Program-made: the position numbers and the translations under genes
Source: Geobacteraceae bacterium
Lineage (GTDB): Bacteria; Desulfobacterota; Desulfuromonadia; Geobacterales; Geobacteraceae
DNA: 34,855 bases
Direction of reading: 5' to 3'
Assembly: GCA_028683595.1 (NCBI GenBank)
Contig: JAQUHM010000003.1
Location: 1-34,855 of the forward strand
The notes under the pieces: model-generated
The model's database searches: none
Seen by the model: the letters and a program-made list of their open reading frames with translations, nothing else
Told to the model about the DNA's origin: nothing
Shown here: positions 24,654 through 32,903 of the stretch, piece by piece
Layout of the letters: each line of letters starts with the position of its first letter
Numbering within the stretch: position 1 is the first letter of the stretch

Positions 24654-25634
24654 ATGTTGTTTGCTAAGGTTTTGGCCACTGGCGGTCGAGTCCCTGATAA
24701 GATTGTGAAAAATTCGTTTTTCGAGTATCTGGTCGAGGATGCGGATACCTGGATTTTTTCTCGAACGGGAATTCGTGAGCGTCGCTTTGCCGCCGATGAC
24801 GAAGCCACTTCTGATCTTGCGACTGCCGCAGCTTTTCAGGCGCTTGAGGCTGGCAAGATTGACCCACTTGATCTTGATTGCATTATCGTCGCAACATCCA
24901 CTCCGGACATGATTCTTCCCCCGACCGCCTGCATGGTGCAGAAAAATATCGGCGCAGCGAACGCGCTTGCCTTTGACATGAACGCTGTCTGCAGCGGCTT
25001 CGTCTATGCCGTGGAGGCAGCGGATAATTTCATCAAATCGGGAAAATACCGCAGGGTTCTCGTGATTGGTGCCGACTGCTACTCGAAGATTCTCGATATG
25101 CAGGATAAAACTACCTGCCCTCTCTTTGGTGATGGCGCAGGTGCGGTTATTCTGGAGTCTTCTCCAGAGCCGCAAGGCATTCTGACAACCCACATCGAGA
25201 GCGACGGCAGCCGTTGGGAGCTGATTCAGGTTCCCTCTTCCGGCACCCGCAAGCCCATCACCCCGGAGTCGATTGCACTCAGGGAGAATACTTTCAAAAT
25301 GGCGGGCAGGAGCGTCTATACCTTTGCTACGGATGTTATTCCCAAGCTTGTTGCCAGGGTGACTGAAAAAGCGGGAATCACTCCAGCCGAGCTAAACTTT
25401 ATCATTCCACACCAGGCCAACAGTCGAATCATTGATGTGATCACGAAAAAGACCGGGATTCCGGCGGAGAAGATCCTTCTCAATCTTGACCGTTACGGCA
25501 ATACTGCCGCAGCTTCTGTCGGGCTTGCCCTTGATGAGAATATTCGCAATGGTGTCATCAAAGAGGGAAATCTCGTGATGATAATGGGTTTCGGCGGCGG
25601 CCTGTCGTGGGGCGGGATGCTGCTCAAAATCTGA
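24654..25634 (+). CDS. fabH: 3-oxoacyl-ACP synthase III (KAS III)
   Basis: The start is the ATG at 24654, seven bases after GGAGA. An in-frame upstream ATG at 24621 lies in the terminator's T-tract. The protein has 326 residues, normal for FabH. The Cys-His-Asn triad is complete: Cys113 in 'MNAVCSGFVYA', His253 in 'IPHQANSR' and Asn283 in 'RYGNTAAAS'. The enzyme condenses an acyl-CoA starter, usually acetyl-CoA, with malonyl-ACP to begin fatty-acid synthesis. No plsX, fabD or fabG is next to it, so it may be a secondary KAS III with another starter or product. The leader suggests attenuation control. Confidence 0.93.
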   Translation: MLFAKVLATGGRVPDKIVKNSFFEYLVEDADTWIFSRTGIRERRFAADDEATSDLATAAAFQALEAGKIDPLDLDCIIVATSTPDMILPPTACMVQKNIGAANALAFDMNAVCSGFVYAVEAADNFIKSGKYRRVLVIGADCYSKILDMQDKTTCPLFGDGAGAVILESSPEPQGILTTHIESDGSRWELIQVPSSGTRKPITPESIALRENTFKMAGRSVYTFATDVIPKLVARVTEKAGITPAELNFIIPHQANSRIIDVITKKTGIPAEKILLNLDRYGNTAAASVGLALDENIRNGVIKEGNLVMIMGFGGGLSWGGMLLKI

Positions 25635-25649
25635 AGGTTGAGACGATTT

Positions 25650-27056
25650 TTATTCCGCACAGCAGGAGAGCCTGCTGATATTCCGGGTGAACCCCTGGGC
25701 GCAAAGGCGCAGTCCTTCAGCCATGGATGGGTAAACGTGGGTCATATTTGCCAGGTCGCTGACGGTAATCCTGCAACGGATTGCCAGAGCTGCTTCATTG
25801 ATAATATCAGCTCCCCGATGGCATGACAGGTGCACGCCGAGCAGCCTGCCGCTTCCTTCTTCCGCTACCATCTTGATTGCTCCGGCGGTATGGCCTGTTA
25901 CCTGGGCCTTGGGTATGGCCGACACCGGGATGGTGTTGGTAGTTACCTGATATCCGGCTTTCCGGGCGGATTCTTCCGTGTACCCGACGGTTCCGATCTC
26001 CGGGTCGGTAAAAATGGCCATTGGTAGCGAAGAATAGTCGATCCGGCAGGAGCAGTCAGGCGTAAGCATGTTATCCACGGCAACGATACCTTCCCGGGCT
26101 CCAACTGTCGCAATCATCATTCCGCCTGTCACATCACCCGCTGCCCAGATACCGGGTGCCGTGGTCCGCATCTGGTCGTCTACCGTGACAAATCCTCTGC
26201 CGTCCACTTTCACCCCTACCTTTTCCAGACCTATTCCAGTCGATGCGGGAGCGGTTCCCGCGGCAACCAGCAGTTTTTCTGCCCGGAAAGTTTTTCTCCG
26301 TCCATCGCTTTCCGCAATCACTTCCACCGTGTTCCCTGTCTGCGTTATCTCCTGAACTTTCACGTCCGGGAAGAACTTCATCCCCTCCTTCTGTAATGCC
26401 GTCTGCACTGCCTGTACCGGTTCGGTTTCCACGTGGGAGAGGATGCGGGTACCATGTTCGAGTACCCGAACCTTTGTTCCCATGCGGGTGAACATCTGCC
26501 CCAGTTCTACTGCGATGACACCTCCGCCGATAATGATCAGTGACGAGGGGAATTTTTTGAGGAGCAGGGCGCTTCGACTCGTCAGGTAGTCGACTCTATC
26601 GAGGCCGGGGAGGGCAGGGATCAATGGAAAGCCACCGGTGGCAACCAGTATTCTGTCCGACCTGAGTACCTGCTCGCCAACTTCCAGGGTTTGTGGCCCG
26701 ATAAACTTTCCGGTACCCTTGATCAGACTCAGGCCCGGTACTTCCTGGAGGACATCGAGATACTTGGTCTTTCGCAAACCTTTTACAACTTTATTTTTAT
26801 GATTGGTCAGATGCTCCCAGTCAATGCCGTCCGTTACGGTTCCTACTCCTAGTAGCTCGCCGAGATGCGCTTCCTGCCGGAACAGGGCCGAGTGAATAAG
26901 GGTCTTGCTGGGGATGCATCCCCAGTTGATGCAGGTACCGCCCGGGGCGCTCTTCTCGATCATTGTTACCTTGAAGCCGAGAGTCCGGGCACGCAACGCA
27001 GCGGCAAAGGCGGTGGATCCTGATCCGAGAATTATGATATCGCAGTCTGTGGGCAT
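25650..27056 (-). CDS. MerA-like FAD-dependent pyridine nucleotide-disulfide oxidoreductase
   Basis: Starting at the ATG at 27056 (GAGG upstream) the protein has 468 residues. The frame is open further upstream but without any domain. An FAD-binding GSGSTAFAAA (11-20) opens the chain. The redox pair is Cys42 and Cys47 in 'GGTCINWGCIPSKT', NAD(P)H binds at 'IIGGGVIAVELG', and the second FAD contact is 'GIWAAGDVTGG'. The C-terminal dimerisation domain ends SCCAE with a vicinal Cys pair (465-466), the hallmark of mercuric reductases. The N-terminal metal-binding domain of many MerA proteins is absent, and no merR, merT or merP is nearby. It may reduce Hg(II) or another soft metal, or a different disulfide substrate. 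It converges with fabH. Confidence 0.85.
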   Translation of the reverse strand: MPTDCDIIILGSGSTAFAAALRARTLGFKVTMIEKSAPGGTCINWGCIPSKTLIHSALFRQEAHLGELLGVGTVTDGIDWEHLTNHKNKVVKGLRKTKYLDVLQEVPGLSLIKGTGKFIGPQTLEVGEQVLRSDRILVATGGFPLIPALPGLDRVDYLTSRSALLLKKFPSSLIIIGGGVIAVELGQMFTRMGTKVRVLEHGTRILSHVETEPVQAVQTALQKEGMKFFPDVKVQEITQTGNTVEVIAESDGRRKTFRAEKLLVAAGTAPASTGIGLEKVGVKVDGRGFVTVDDQMRTTAPGIWAAGDVTGGMMIATVGAREGIVAVDNMLTPDCSCRIDYSSLPMAIFTDPEIGTVGYTEESARKAGYQVTTNTIPVSAIPKAQVTGHTAGAIKMVAEEGSGRLLGVHLSCHRGADIINEAALAIRCRITVSDLANMTHVYPSMAEGLRLCAQGFTRNISRLSCCAE

Positions 27057-27301
27057 GATGGAACCTCGCCGTGCAACTCTACCATAAACCGGTCCCTGGG
27101 CAAAGACTGGAAATTCTCCGGTTGGGTATTGAAGTGCTCCTTTCCTCGGCTGACAGGGATTAAATTTATGCAATTCGGCGGAAATTGATATATAGTTTCT
27201 TTCCGTAGGAGAAAATGAGCAACTCTGCCGGTTACCTACCCGATCATCTTTCAAATACAGTTTATTGCCGGGCAGAAAAATGTTGCCAGGGCAGGAGAAC
27301 C

Positions 27302-27985
27302 ATGGAATACCAAAAGATATTGAAGAAATCTCTCCTCTTCTCCGGACTGAACGAGGAAAACCTTGCTGAAGTAGCTGCCATTGCCACCAAACGCACCTAT
27401 GGGAAAGGGGAGGTTCTCTTTACCGAAGGGGAGCCTGCCGAGGGTTTTTATCTGATTGCTTCCGGCACAGTGAAGCTGTCGAAGATATCTTCGGACGGCA
27501 AGGAAAAGGTCCTGCACTTTGCTTATGCTTCGGAGACATTTGCCGAAGCTGCTTTTTTCGGTGACGGCCGCTATCCTGCCGAAGGGCGGGCCCTTGAGAA
27601 GGTTGAGGCCCTCTATTTCCCCCGGGCTGCCTTTATGGGGATTCTGGAGCGGAACCCCCGTTTCTCCCTGAATCTCATCGTCACCCTGTCGCTCTCGGTG
27701 AGACGTTTCGCCCGTCAAATCGAGGAGCTCACTTTTGCCGAAGTACCGAGCAGGCTGGCGGGATACCTGGTTGATCTCGCAGCTAAAAAATCAACCAGCT
27801 TCCAGGGCAAAACCTATCTCGATCTGGAGATCAAAAAAGGTGAACTTGCCTCCCACCTTAGTACGGTCAGCGAAACGCTTTCCCGTGCACTCAAAAAGCT
27901 GAAGGAGGAGGGGGCAATCGAGGTTAAGGGAAGCCGGGTCGTTATCCAGAATATGGAGCGTCTGAAGGAAATAGCTGCAAAGTAG
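27302..27985 (+). CDS. Crp/Fnr-family transcriptional regulator
   Basis: The start is the ATG at 27302 behind AGGAG. The frame extends to 27215 without a ribosome site. The protein has 227 residues. An N-terminal cyclic-nucleotide-type sensor fold (about 8-125) has 'YGKGEVLFTEGEPAEGFYLIASGTVKLSK'-like strands, split by the conserved Gly residues. A C-terminal winged helix-turn-helix (about 150-220) has 'KGELASHLSTVSETLSRALKKLKEEGAI'. The four N-terminal Cys of FNR are lacking, so it is not an iron-sulfur oxygen sensor. The Dnr/NnrR or generic Crp-like branch fits better. It is divergent from the MerA-like gene across a 245-bp spacer, which makes that gene a natural candidate target. The effector is unknown. 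Confidence 0.9.
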   Translation: MEYQKILKKSLLFSGLNEENLAEVAAIATKRTYGKGEVLFTEGEPAEGFYLIASGTVKLSKISSDGKEKVLHFAYASETFAEAAFFGDGRYPAEGRALEKVEALYFPRAAFMGILERNPRFSLNLIVTLSLSVRRFARQIEELTFAEVPSRLAGYLVDLAAKKSTSFQGKTYLDLEIKKGELASHLSTVSETLSRALKKLKEEGAIEVKGSRVVIQNMERLKEIAAK

Positions 27986-28054
27986 GAAAACGGTTCCTTG
28001 GTGGTAATCCCATCCATTGGTGCCGTGACTTTCCGTGGAATGTTCCCTCCGCAC

Positions 28055-28417
28055 TTATCTGCAGTTTTCCGCAGCTTCCGTACCTGCTTTCGCCGCGCGT
28101 AGAACCTGCTGCAGGTGCCCTTTGCTGGTCTCGAGAGTTTCCGCTTTCATGGCATCCCTTGCTGAACGGAAGGCCTTGTAAAACTCCACCTCTGCTTCAT
28201 GGCACGAGCATTCATCGGCACTGTTTTGTGCGCTCTCGGCGGCCAATTCGGATTTTTTCGCGTATTCCCGTACTTTGGCCAAGGACGATTCCCGCACGCC
28301 ATGCAGGGCGTAGCGATAGGAATCAAAGCCGCTGTTTTCCATATCGGAGCATCCAGCCTGCGTCTGTGAAGGAACGAGGAGATAAAGCAGCATCATGCTG
28401 CAGAGCAGCTGTTTCAT
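28055..28417 (-). CDS. Small secreted alpha-helical protein of unknown function
   Basis: I use the ATG at 28417 with GGAGGG upstream, giving 120 residues. Residues 1-21 form a signal peptide ending TQA. The mature part is helical and charged ('SLAKVREYAKKSELAAESAQNSADEC') with four Cys residues, including C-x-C in 'DECSCHE' and a near-terminal Cys, so disulfides or metal binding are possible. I recognise no family. It is convergent with the Crp/Fnr gene. Confidence 0.6.
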   Translation of the reverse strand: MKQLLCSMMLLYLLVPSQTQAGCSDMENSGFDSYRYALHGVRESSLAKVREYAKKSELAAESAQNSADECSCHEAEVEFYKAFRSARDAMKAETLETSKGHLQQVLRAAKAGTEAAENCR

Positions 28418-28701
28418 GGGATACCCTCCTGAATAGTATTTCTGCGCAGTCAATGTTCAGCGTCCGCAAACCGAAGCACATGAATGGTGTTGGAAAAATG
28501 ATGATCTTTCACTGTTTCTAGCAGACAAATAGCGCATAATCAAATATTCTGTTTCTTGTCCAGTGACATTGTCCCCCGCGCTGAATCATTCCCTTTCCTG
28601 GCCCACCCTTTGTATTTGAAAGGAATCTGCGGACACACTGTCGGATACTTCCTTTACAATCAGCAGTGGAAGTATCTCATTGAATGAATAAAGGAATAAA
28701 T

Positions 28702-29094
28702 ATGCTCGGTCGACTCTTTCTGCTCTTTTCTATAGTCCCCATCATTGAAATCTGGCTCCTGATAAAGGTTGGCAGGGTAATTGGCGCCTTGCCGACTGTC
28801 TGCCTGCTTCTTGTCATTTCCATGGTGGGGGCCTGGCTGGCAAAGTCCCAGGGGCTCAGGACGGTCGCGGCCATTCGCGACGAACTCGCAGCGGGGCGGC
28901 TTCCGGCCTCAAGTCTGCTGGACGGTGCAATGATACTCGCAGGGGGGATCCTCCTGCTGACTCCCGGATTTTTCACCGATTTCCTTGGTCTCTTTTTTCT
29001 CTTCCCGTTGAGCAGGACCTTGCTCAAAAAATGGCTTGGGAGAGTTCTGGAGCGGGAGCTTTCCAGGGGAACAATAGTAATTCAGCGACGGTGA
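28702..29094 (+). CDS. fxsA: FxsA-family cytoplasmic membrane protein
   Basis: The start is the ATG at 28702, six bases after AAGGA. An ATG at 28684 lies before that site. The protein has 130 residues. FxsA features are clear: 'PIIEIWLLIKVGRVIGALPTV', a second helix 'LLVISMVGAWLAKSQG', and 'GGILLLTPGFFTDFLGLFFL' with the conserved TPGFxTD motif. In Escherichia coli, FxsA overproduction relieves F-plasmid exclusion of phage T7, and its normal role is unknown. The tail is basic. The gene precedes the nucleotidyltransferase by 63 nt on the same strand. Confidence 0.92.
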   Translation: MLGRLFLLFSIVPIIEIWLLIKVGRVIGALPTVCLLLVISMVGAWLAKSQGLRTVAAIRDELAAGRLPASSLLDGAMILAGGILLLTPGFFTDFLGLFFLFPLSRTLLKKWLGRVLERELSRGTIVIQRR

Positions 29095-29157
29095 AGACGG
29101 GCCGGGGCGTCAGCGGCAGATGATGAGTCGCCATCTGGTCCGAGGAGGGTTTCTTCC

Positions 29158-29781
29158 GTGAAGCGTGAAGACAAAATACGTCTCAGTATCGCCCGCGAGG
29201 CTGCCCGCATCATGTACGAAGACGGGGTCAAGGAATACCGTGACGCCAAGCGCAAAGCGGCCAAGTCTTTCGGCCCGGAGAAGACCCTCTCGCTCGGTTC
29301 TCACCTGCCGTCCAACGCAGAAATACATGAAGAACTTTCCCGTCTTATCAGGATGAACGAAGGGGATGTCCATCCTGAGCGACTTCACCGGATGCGGCTC
29401 CTGGCCCTTTCCTGGCTTGAGCTGTTCGCACCATTCCGCCCCTATCTGGTGGGATCGGTTTTGGCCGGGACTGTCACGGAGCGGAGTGACATCGACCTCC
29501 ACCTGTTTGCCGATTCTTCCGAAGAGGTGGAGCTTTTTCTGGCGGAGCGGGGTATCCCCTATGAACCGGAGACCGTCACTATCCGCCATGGCAGCGAGTT
29601 CCGAGAGTATTATCACCTCTTTCTGGACGATGACGGAATTGTTGTCGAATGCACGGTATATGATCCATCCGAACGGCACCAGCGGCCAAAAAGCAGTATC
29701 ACCGGCCGTCCCATGGAGCGGGCTGACGCGAAACGATTACGGGAAATGATAGCGGTAGAGAGCAATACCTTCTCTGAATAA
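29158..29781 (+). CDS. Nucleotidyltransferase-domain protein
   Basis: The GTG at 29158 lies behind GAGGAGGG and yields 207 residues. A polymerase-beta-type core is visible: 'LVGSVLAGTVTERSDIDLHLF' begins with Gly99-Ser100, has Asp111 and Asp113 as the metal-binding pair, and a possible third acidic residue, Glu164, in 'VVECTVYD'. The N-terminal 85 residues are helical and basic ('RDAKRKAAKSFG'). Such domains transfer nucleotides to proteins, RNA or small molecules and occur in MNT-type toxin-antitoxin and aminoglycoside-modifying families. No HEPN partner gene is adjacent, and the target is unknown. Confidence 0.78.
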   Translation: MKREDKIRLSIAREAARIMYEDGVKEYRDAKRKAAKSFGPEKTLSLGSHLPSNAEIHEELSRLIRMNEGDVHPERLHRMRLLALSWLELFAPFRPYLVGSVLAGTVTERSDIDLHLFADSSEEVELFLAERGIPYEPETVTIRHGSEFREYYHLFLDDDGIVVECTVYDPSERHQRPKSSITGRPMERADAKRLREMIAVESNTFSE

Positions 29782-29783
29782 CT

Positions 29784-29871
29784 GTAGGGGCGAAGCAAGG
29801 TTCACCTGCTTCGCCCATTCCTGTTGCCGAAAATGCGGGCGAAGCAGGTAAGGCTTTTGCTTCGCCCCTAC
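29784..29871. repeat. Nested palindromic GGGCGAAGCA repeat element
   Basis: Perfect 14-bp outer arms (29784-29797 and 29858-29871, GTAGGGGCGAAGCA and its complement) enclose perfect 13-bp inner arms (29804-29816 and 29837-29849). The unit GGGCGAAGCA therefore occurs four times in alternating orientation within 88 bp. It starts 2 nt after the nucleotidyltransferase stop. It looks like a REP/BIME-type or small non-autonomous mobile repeat. No coding content. Confidence 0.85.
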
Positions 29872-29910
29872 GGTACAACCACATCCGTAAAATTGATCAG
29901 CATCAGAAAA

Positions 29911-29943
29911 AGACCTGCCAGGTTTTCAAAACCTGGCAGGTCT
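29911..29943. repeat. 33-bp perfect palindrome
   Basis: Two perfect 16-bp arms (29911-29926 and 29928-29943) surround a single C. It would fold into a very stable cruciform or hairpin. On the minus strand it is followed by TTTTT, but no minus-strand gene reads into it. It appears to be a second, different repeat family inserted in the same spacer as the GGGCGAAGCA element. Confidence 0.85.
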
Positions 29944-29986
29944 GACCAGACCAGTTACTACTGAAACTTCACGAAGAGCACCCTAC

Positions 29987-30628
29987 ATGAGAACTACGCT
30001 TCTGGAAATATTCGATGCCCTCCTTGCAGCTTATGGTCCCCGCTTCTGGTGGCCTGCCGAGACGCCCTTCGAGGTCTGCGTAGGGGCCATCCTTACCCAG
30101 AACACCAACTGGGGCAATGTGGAAAAAGCCATCGTTAACCTGAAAAGAGAGGGCCTTTTGTCGCCGGAGGGGTTGCGGGATATTCCCATCGAGCGGCTGG
30201 CGGAATTGATCCGGCCGGCCGGTTATTTCAATGTGAAAAGCGGGCGGCTGAAGGATTTCATCGGCTGGCTGTTTTCGGAACACAAGGGAAGTCTTGAGGG
30301 AATGTTTTCAGGCGACTGGCGAGAGTTGCGGGTTGATCTGCTGAAGGTGCGGGGGATCGGACCCGAAACGTGCGATTCCATCCTCCTTTACGCCGGGCAT
30401 AAACCGTCCTTTGTCGTGGACTCGTACACAAAGAGGCTCTTTTCCCGTCTTGGCCTCATCTCCTCCACGGCTTCTTATGACGAGGTGCGCGCCCTGTTTA
30501 TGGAAAACCTCCCGGCCGAAGTTGCGCTCTACAACGAATACCATGCTCTCATCGTCCAGCACTGCAAGGAACGCTGCCGCACCAAACCACTGTGCAGGGA
30601 ATGCTTCCTCCGGGTCCGCTGTGAATAG
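29987..30628 (+). CDS. Endonuclease III-like HhH-GPD DNA glycosylase with Fe-S cluster motif
   Basis: The 213-residue protein has the HhH-GPD fold: 'PFEVCVGAILTQNTNW' (27-42), the hairpin 'LLKVRGIGPETCDSILLYA' (118-136) and the catalytic Asp145 in 'SFVVDSYTKRL'. In bifunctional endonuclease III a Lys follows the GxG turn; here the position is Glu127, so it is probably a monofunctional glycosylase. The C-terminal cluster is Cys197-x5-Cys203-x2-Cys206-x5-Cys212, one residue shorter than the classical Cx6Cx2Cx5C, with an additional Cys193. It resembles the COG2231/MagIII-like group that removes alkylated bases. The exact substrate is uncertain. Confidence 0.88.
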   Translation: MRTTLLEIFDALLAAYGPRFWWPAETPFEVCVGAILTQNTNWGNVEKAIVNLKREGLLSPEGLRDIPIERLAELIRPAGYFNVKSGRLKDFIGWLFSEHKGSLEGMFSGDWRELRVDLLKVRGIGPETCDSILLYAGHKPSFVVDSYTKRLFSRLGLISSTASYDEVRALFMENLPAEVALYNEYHALIVQHCKERCRTKPLCRECFLRVRCE

Positions 30629-30647
30629 TACCGGCAGGCATCAAACT

Positions 30648-31568
30648 TCACTTCCTGACGCATAGTGCGCTCCCCTGTCGAGAATCACGTCTTTCCAGTT
30701 CGTAGTCGATGGCATTCAGTACTTCGAACTTTTTCAGCGACCAGAGGGGAGCGATCAGGTGGTCCCTTCCTCCATCACCGGTCAGCCGCTGGACGGACAT
30801 GTCCGGCCTGAGCCTCTCCAGGAAGTCGCAGACCAACCCAACGTAGTCATCTCGATCAAGCATCTGCACTTCGCCACGGGCGTACATGTCCGCAAGGGGT
30901 GTTTCCTTCATGACATGGAGGAGGTGGATCTTGACACCGTCTATTCCCAGTTCGTTCAACACCTTGGCCGTGCCCAGCATCTCGTTCCTCGTCTCTCCCG
31001 GCAGTCCGAGGATAACATGGGCGCTGACCCGGATGCCTTCCCTTTTGCATGATCGGACCGCTTTCTCAAAGGTTGGGAAATCGTGCCCCCTCCCGAGAAA
31101 GTCCAGTGTTCTGTCCAGTGAAGACTGGAGACCCAATTCCAGCCAGAAATATGTCTTCCGGGTGTATTCCCCCAGCAGCGCAATCGTTTCAGGCGGAAGG
31201 CAGTCGGGGCGGGTGCCGACAATGAGACCCACCACATCGTCTGCTGCCAGCGCCTCGTCATAGAGACGTTGAAGCGTCTCCGCTGGCGCGTAGGTGTTTG
31301 AGTATGCCTGGAAATAGGCCAGGAAGCGCTTGGCCTTGTACTTGCGGGTCATGACCTCTTTGCCCGCTTCGAGCTGCTCTGCTACCGGGACCCCTGCCTG
31401 GATGCCGTGGGCTCCCGATCCTTTGCCCCCGCAATAGATGCAGCCGCCTGTCCCCAGGGACCCGTCCCGGTTGGGGCAGGAAAACCCGGCGTCAACCGAG
31501 ATGCGATGCACCCGGCAGCCGAAGACCCGTTTCAATTCGTCAGAGAATGCGTTGTATCTTTTTTCCAT
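30648..31568 (-). CDS. YhcC-type radical SAM protein (TIGR01212-like)
   Basis: I start at the ATG at 31568 ('MEKRYNAFSDELKRVFG'), giving 306 residues, the usual family length. A TTG at 31616 would add 16 residues. The cluster ligands are Cys31, Cys43 and Cys46 ('CPNRDG' then 'GGCIYCGG'), the family's wide C-x11-C-x2-C spacing. Further signatures are 'GTRPDCLPPETIALL', 'YFWLELGLQSSLDRTL' and 'HVILGLPGETRNEM'. The fold generates a 5'-deoxyadenosyl radical. The reaction of this family is not established. It converges with the glycosylase gene with 19 nt between them. Confidence 0.9.
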   Translation of the reverse strand: MEKRYNAFSDELKRVFGCRVHRISVDAGFSCPNRDGSLGTGGCIYCGGKGSGAHGIQAGVPVAEQLEAGKEVMTRKYKAKRFLAYFQAYSNTYAPAETLQRLYDEALAADDVVGLIVGTRPDCLPPETIALLGEYTRKTYFWLELGLQSSLDRTLDFLGRGHDFPTFEKAVRSCKREGIRVSAHVILGLPGETRNEMLGTAKVLNELGIDGVKIHLLHVMKETPLADMYARGEVQMLDRDDYVGLVCDFLERLRPDMSVQRLTGDGGRDHLIAPLWSLKKFEVLNAIDYELERRDSRQGSALCVRK

Positions 31569-31752
31569 GGAATTCCAGACGGCTGAGGTTTTTGGGGACG
31601 TCTGCAGGCTGCCCAATCTCTTAAACAGTGTAGCCCATCAGTAATGGAAAGCGCAACAGACAGAAGAATAGTAGTATATCATTGATAAAAGTACATAGAT
31701 CTGGTAGGTGAGATAGTGTCGGCGTCTGGTGCAACGTACGAGTGACAGGCTC

Positions 31753-32895
31753 CTAGGTTTTGATGATTTCATGCATGGTGCTGAGAAAGGTCTCGATCTC
31801 CTGATCCGTGGTGAACCAGCCGGGGCTTACCCGGATGGTGCCGGCAGGATAGGTGCCGATGGTGCGGTGAGCCCACGGGGCACAGTGAAGGCCGGTCCTT
31901 ACTTCAATATCGTATTCCTGGTCCAGGGTGAACCCGAGCATGGCGGGATCCCTCCCTTCAACGGTGAAGGAGACGATGCCGCCCCGCTCCTTTTCCGGAG
32001 CGGGACCATAGAGGGTAATCCCCCGTAATCTGCCAAGTCCTTCCACCAGGTGGCGGGCGAGGGACATTTCTTTTTTTCGGATTGTCTCGATCCCGGTGCT
32101 GAGAATGAATTCCACCCCTGCCCGTAAGCCTGCAATGCCGGGGGTGTTAAGAGTGCCGCTTTCGAAACGGTCCGGCATTTCTTCCGGTTGCTCTTCACCA
32201 CTTGAGTGGCCGCCGGTTCCTCCCACCACCAAGGGTGGCAATTCCAGGCCTTCCGCAATATAGAGAAATCCGGTGCCTTGTGGTCCCAGCAGACCCTTGT
32301 GGCCTGGTGCGGCAAGGAGACTGATTCCCATGGCCGTGACGTCGATCGGCATGACACCGGCAGTCTGGGCGGCGTCAACCAGCAGCGGTACACCTGATTT
32401 GGTTGCCAGATGGCCGATTTCGGCCAGCAGCTGAACAGTGCCGGTGACATTTGAGCAGTGGGAAAGGACGATGAGGCGGGTGTCGGCTCGGAGTGCTGCT
32501 GCCAGGTCACGGGGATTGAGGAACCCGCTCCGGTCGCAGGGTATCCGGGTGATTGACGATCCCCGTTTTTCGGCCAAGCGGAGTGGCCGGGAAACCGAAT
32601 TGTGCTCCATGGTTGTGGTGACGGCATGGTCGCCGGGACGTAGCATCCCGGCGATTGCCAGGTTCAATGCCTCGGTTGCGCTGCTGGTAAATGCCAGGCG
32701 GGATGAGTCCTTGATCCCGAACAACTCTGCCAGGCTTTCCCGTGCCCCGAAAACGATGCGGGTTGCATCCAGGCCCCGGCGGTAGCCACCACGCCCGGGG
32801 CTGGTGCCGATCTCCCGGAGGGCATGGTCCACTGCCCGGTAGACCGATTCCGGCTTGGGATGGGAGGTGGCAGCATTGTCGAGGTAGATGGGCAT
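31753..32895 (-). CDS. Cysteine desulfurase (NifS-like, class V aminotransferase fold)
   Basis: From the ATG at 32895 the protein has 380 residues. PLP lysine Lys200 lies in 'APGHKGLLGPQGTG'. His98 ('TMEHNS') and Asp174 ('VDAAQTAG') are in place. Cys338 in 'TGLHCAPWAH' is the sulfur-accepting residue. It removes sulfur, or selenium, from cysteine-type substrates as a persulfide for cofactor or thio-modification pathways. The layout fits the family often found with selD or yedF, though neither is in this window. No iscU or sufBCD is nearby. Its ribosome site AGGAG straddles the edge of the MITE-like element at 32904-33071. A 3' TAGGAGCCTGTC (31755-31744) recalls the same element. Confidence 0.92.
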   Translation of the reverse strand: MPIYLDNAATSHPKPESVYRAVDHALREIGTSPGRGGYRRGLDATRIVFGARESLAELFGIKDSSRLAFTSSATEALNLAIAGMLRPGDHAVTTTMEHNSVSRPLRLAEKRGSSITRIPCDRSGFLNPRDLAAALRADTRLIVLSHCSNVTGTVQLLAEIGHLATKSGVPLLVDAAQTAGVMPIDVTAMGISLLAAPGHKGLLGPQGTGFLYIAEGLELPPLVVGGTGGHSSGEEQPEEMPDRFESGTLNTPGIAGLRAGVEFILSTGIETIRKKEMSLARHLVEGLGRLRGITLYGPAPEKERGGIVSFTVEGRDPAMLGFTLDQEYDIEVRTGLHCAPWAHRTIGTYPAGTIRVSPGWFTTDQEIETFLSTMHEIIKT

Positions 32896-32903
32896 GGTTG
32901 CTC

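Noticed and set aside
25650-27985. A mercury-resistance operon
   Set aside because: Only a MerA-like reductase is found. MerR, MerT, MerP and the NmerA domain are missing.
29911-29943. Palindrome as a transcription terminator
   Set aside because: The only T-rich tail is on the minus strand, and no minus-strand gene reads into it. The plus-strand side lacks a T-tract.
31569-31616. TTG start adding 16 residues to the radical SAM protein
   Set aside because: The ATG at 31568 begins the family-conserved MEKRYN sequence and gives the usual family length.
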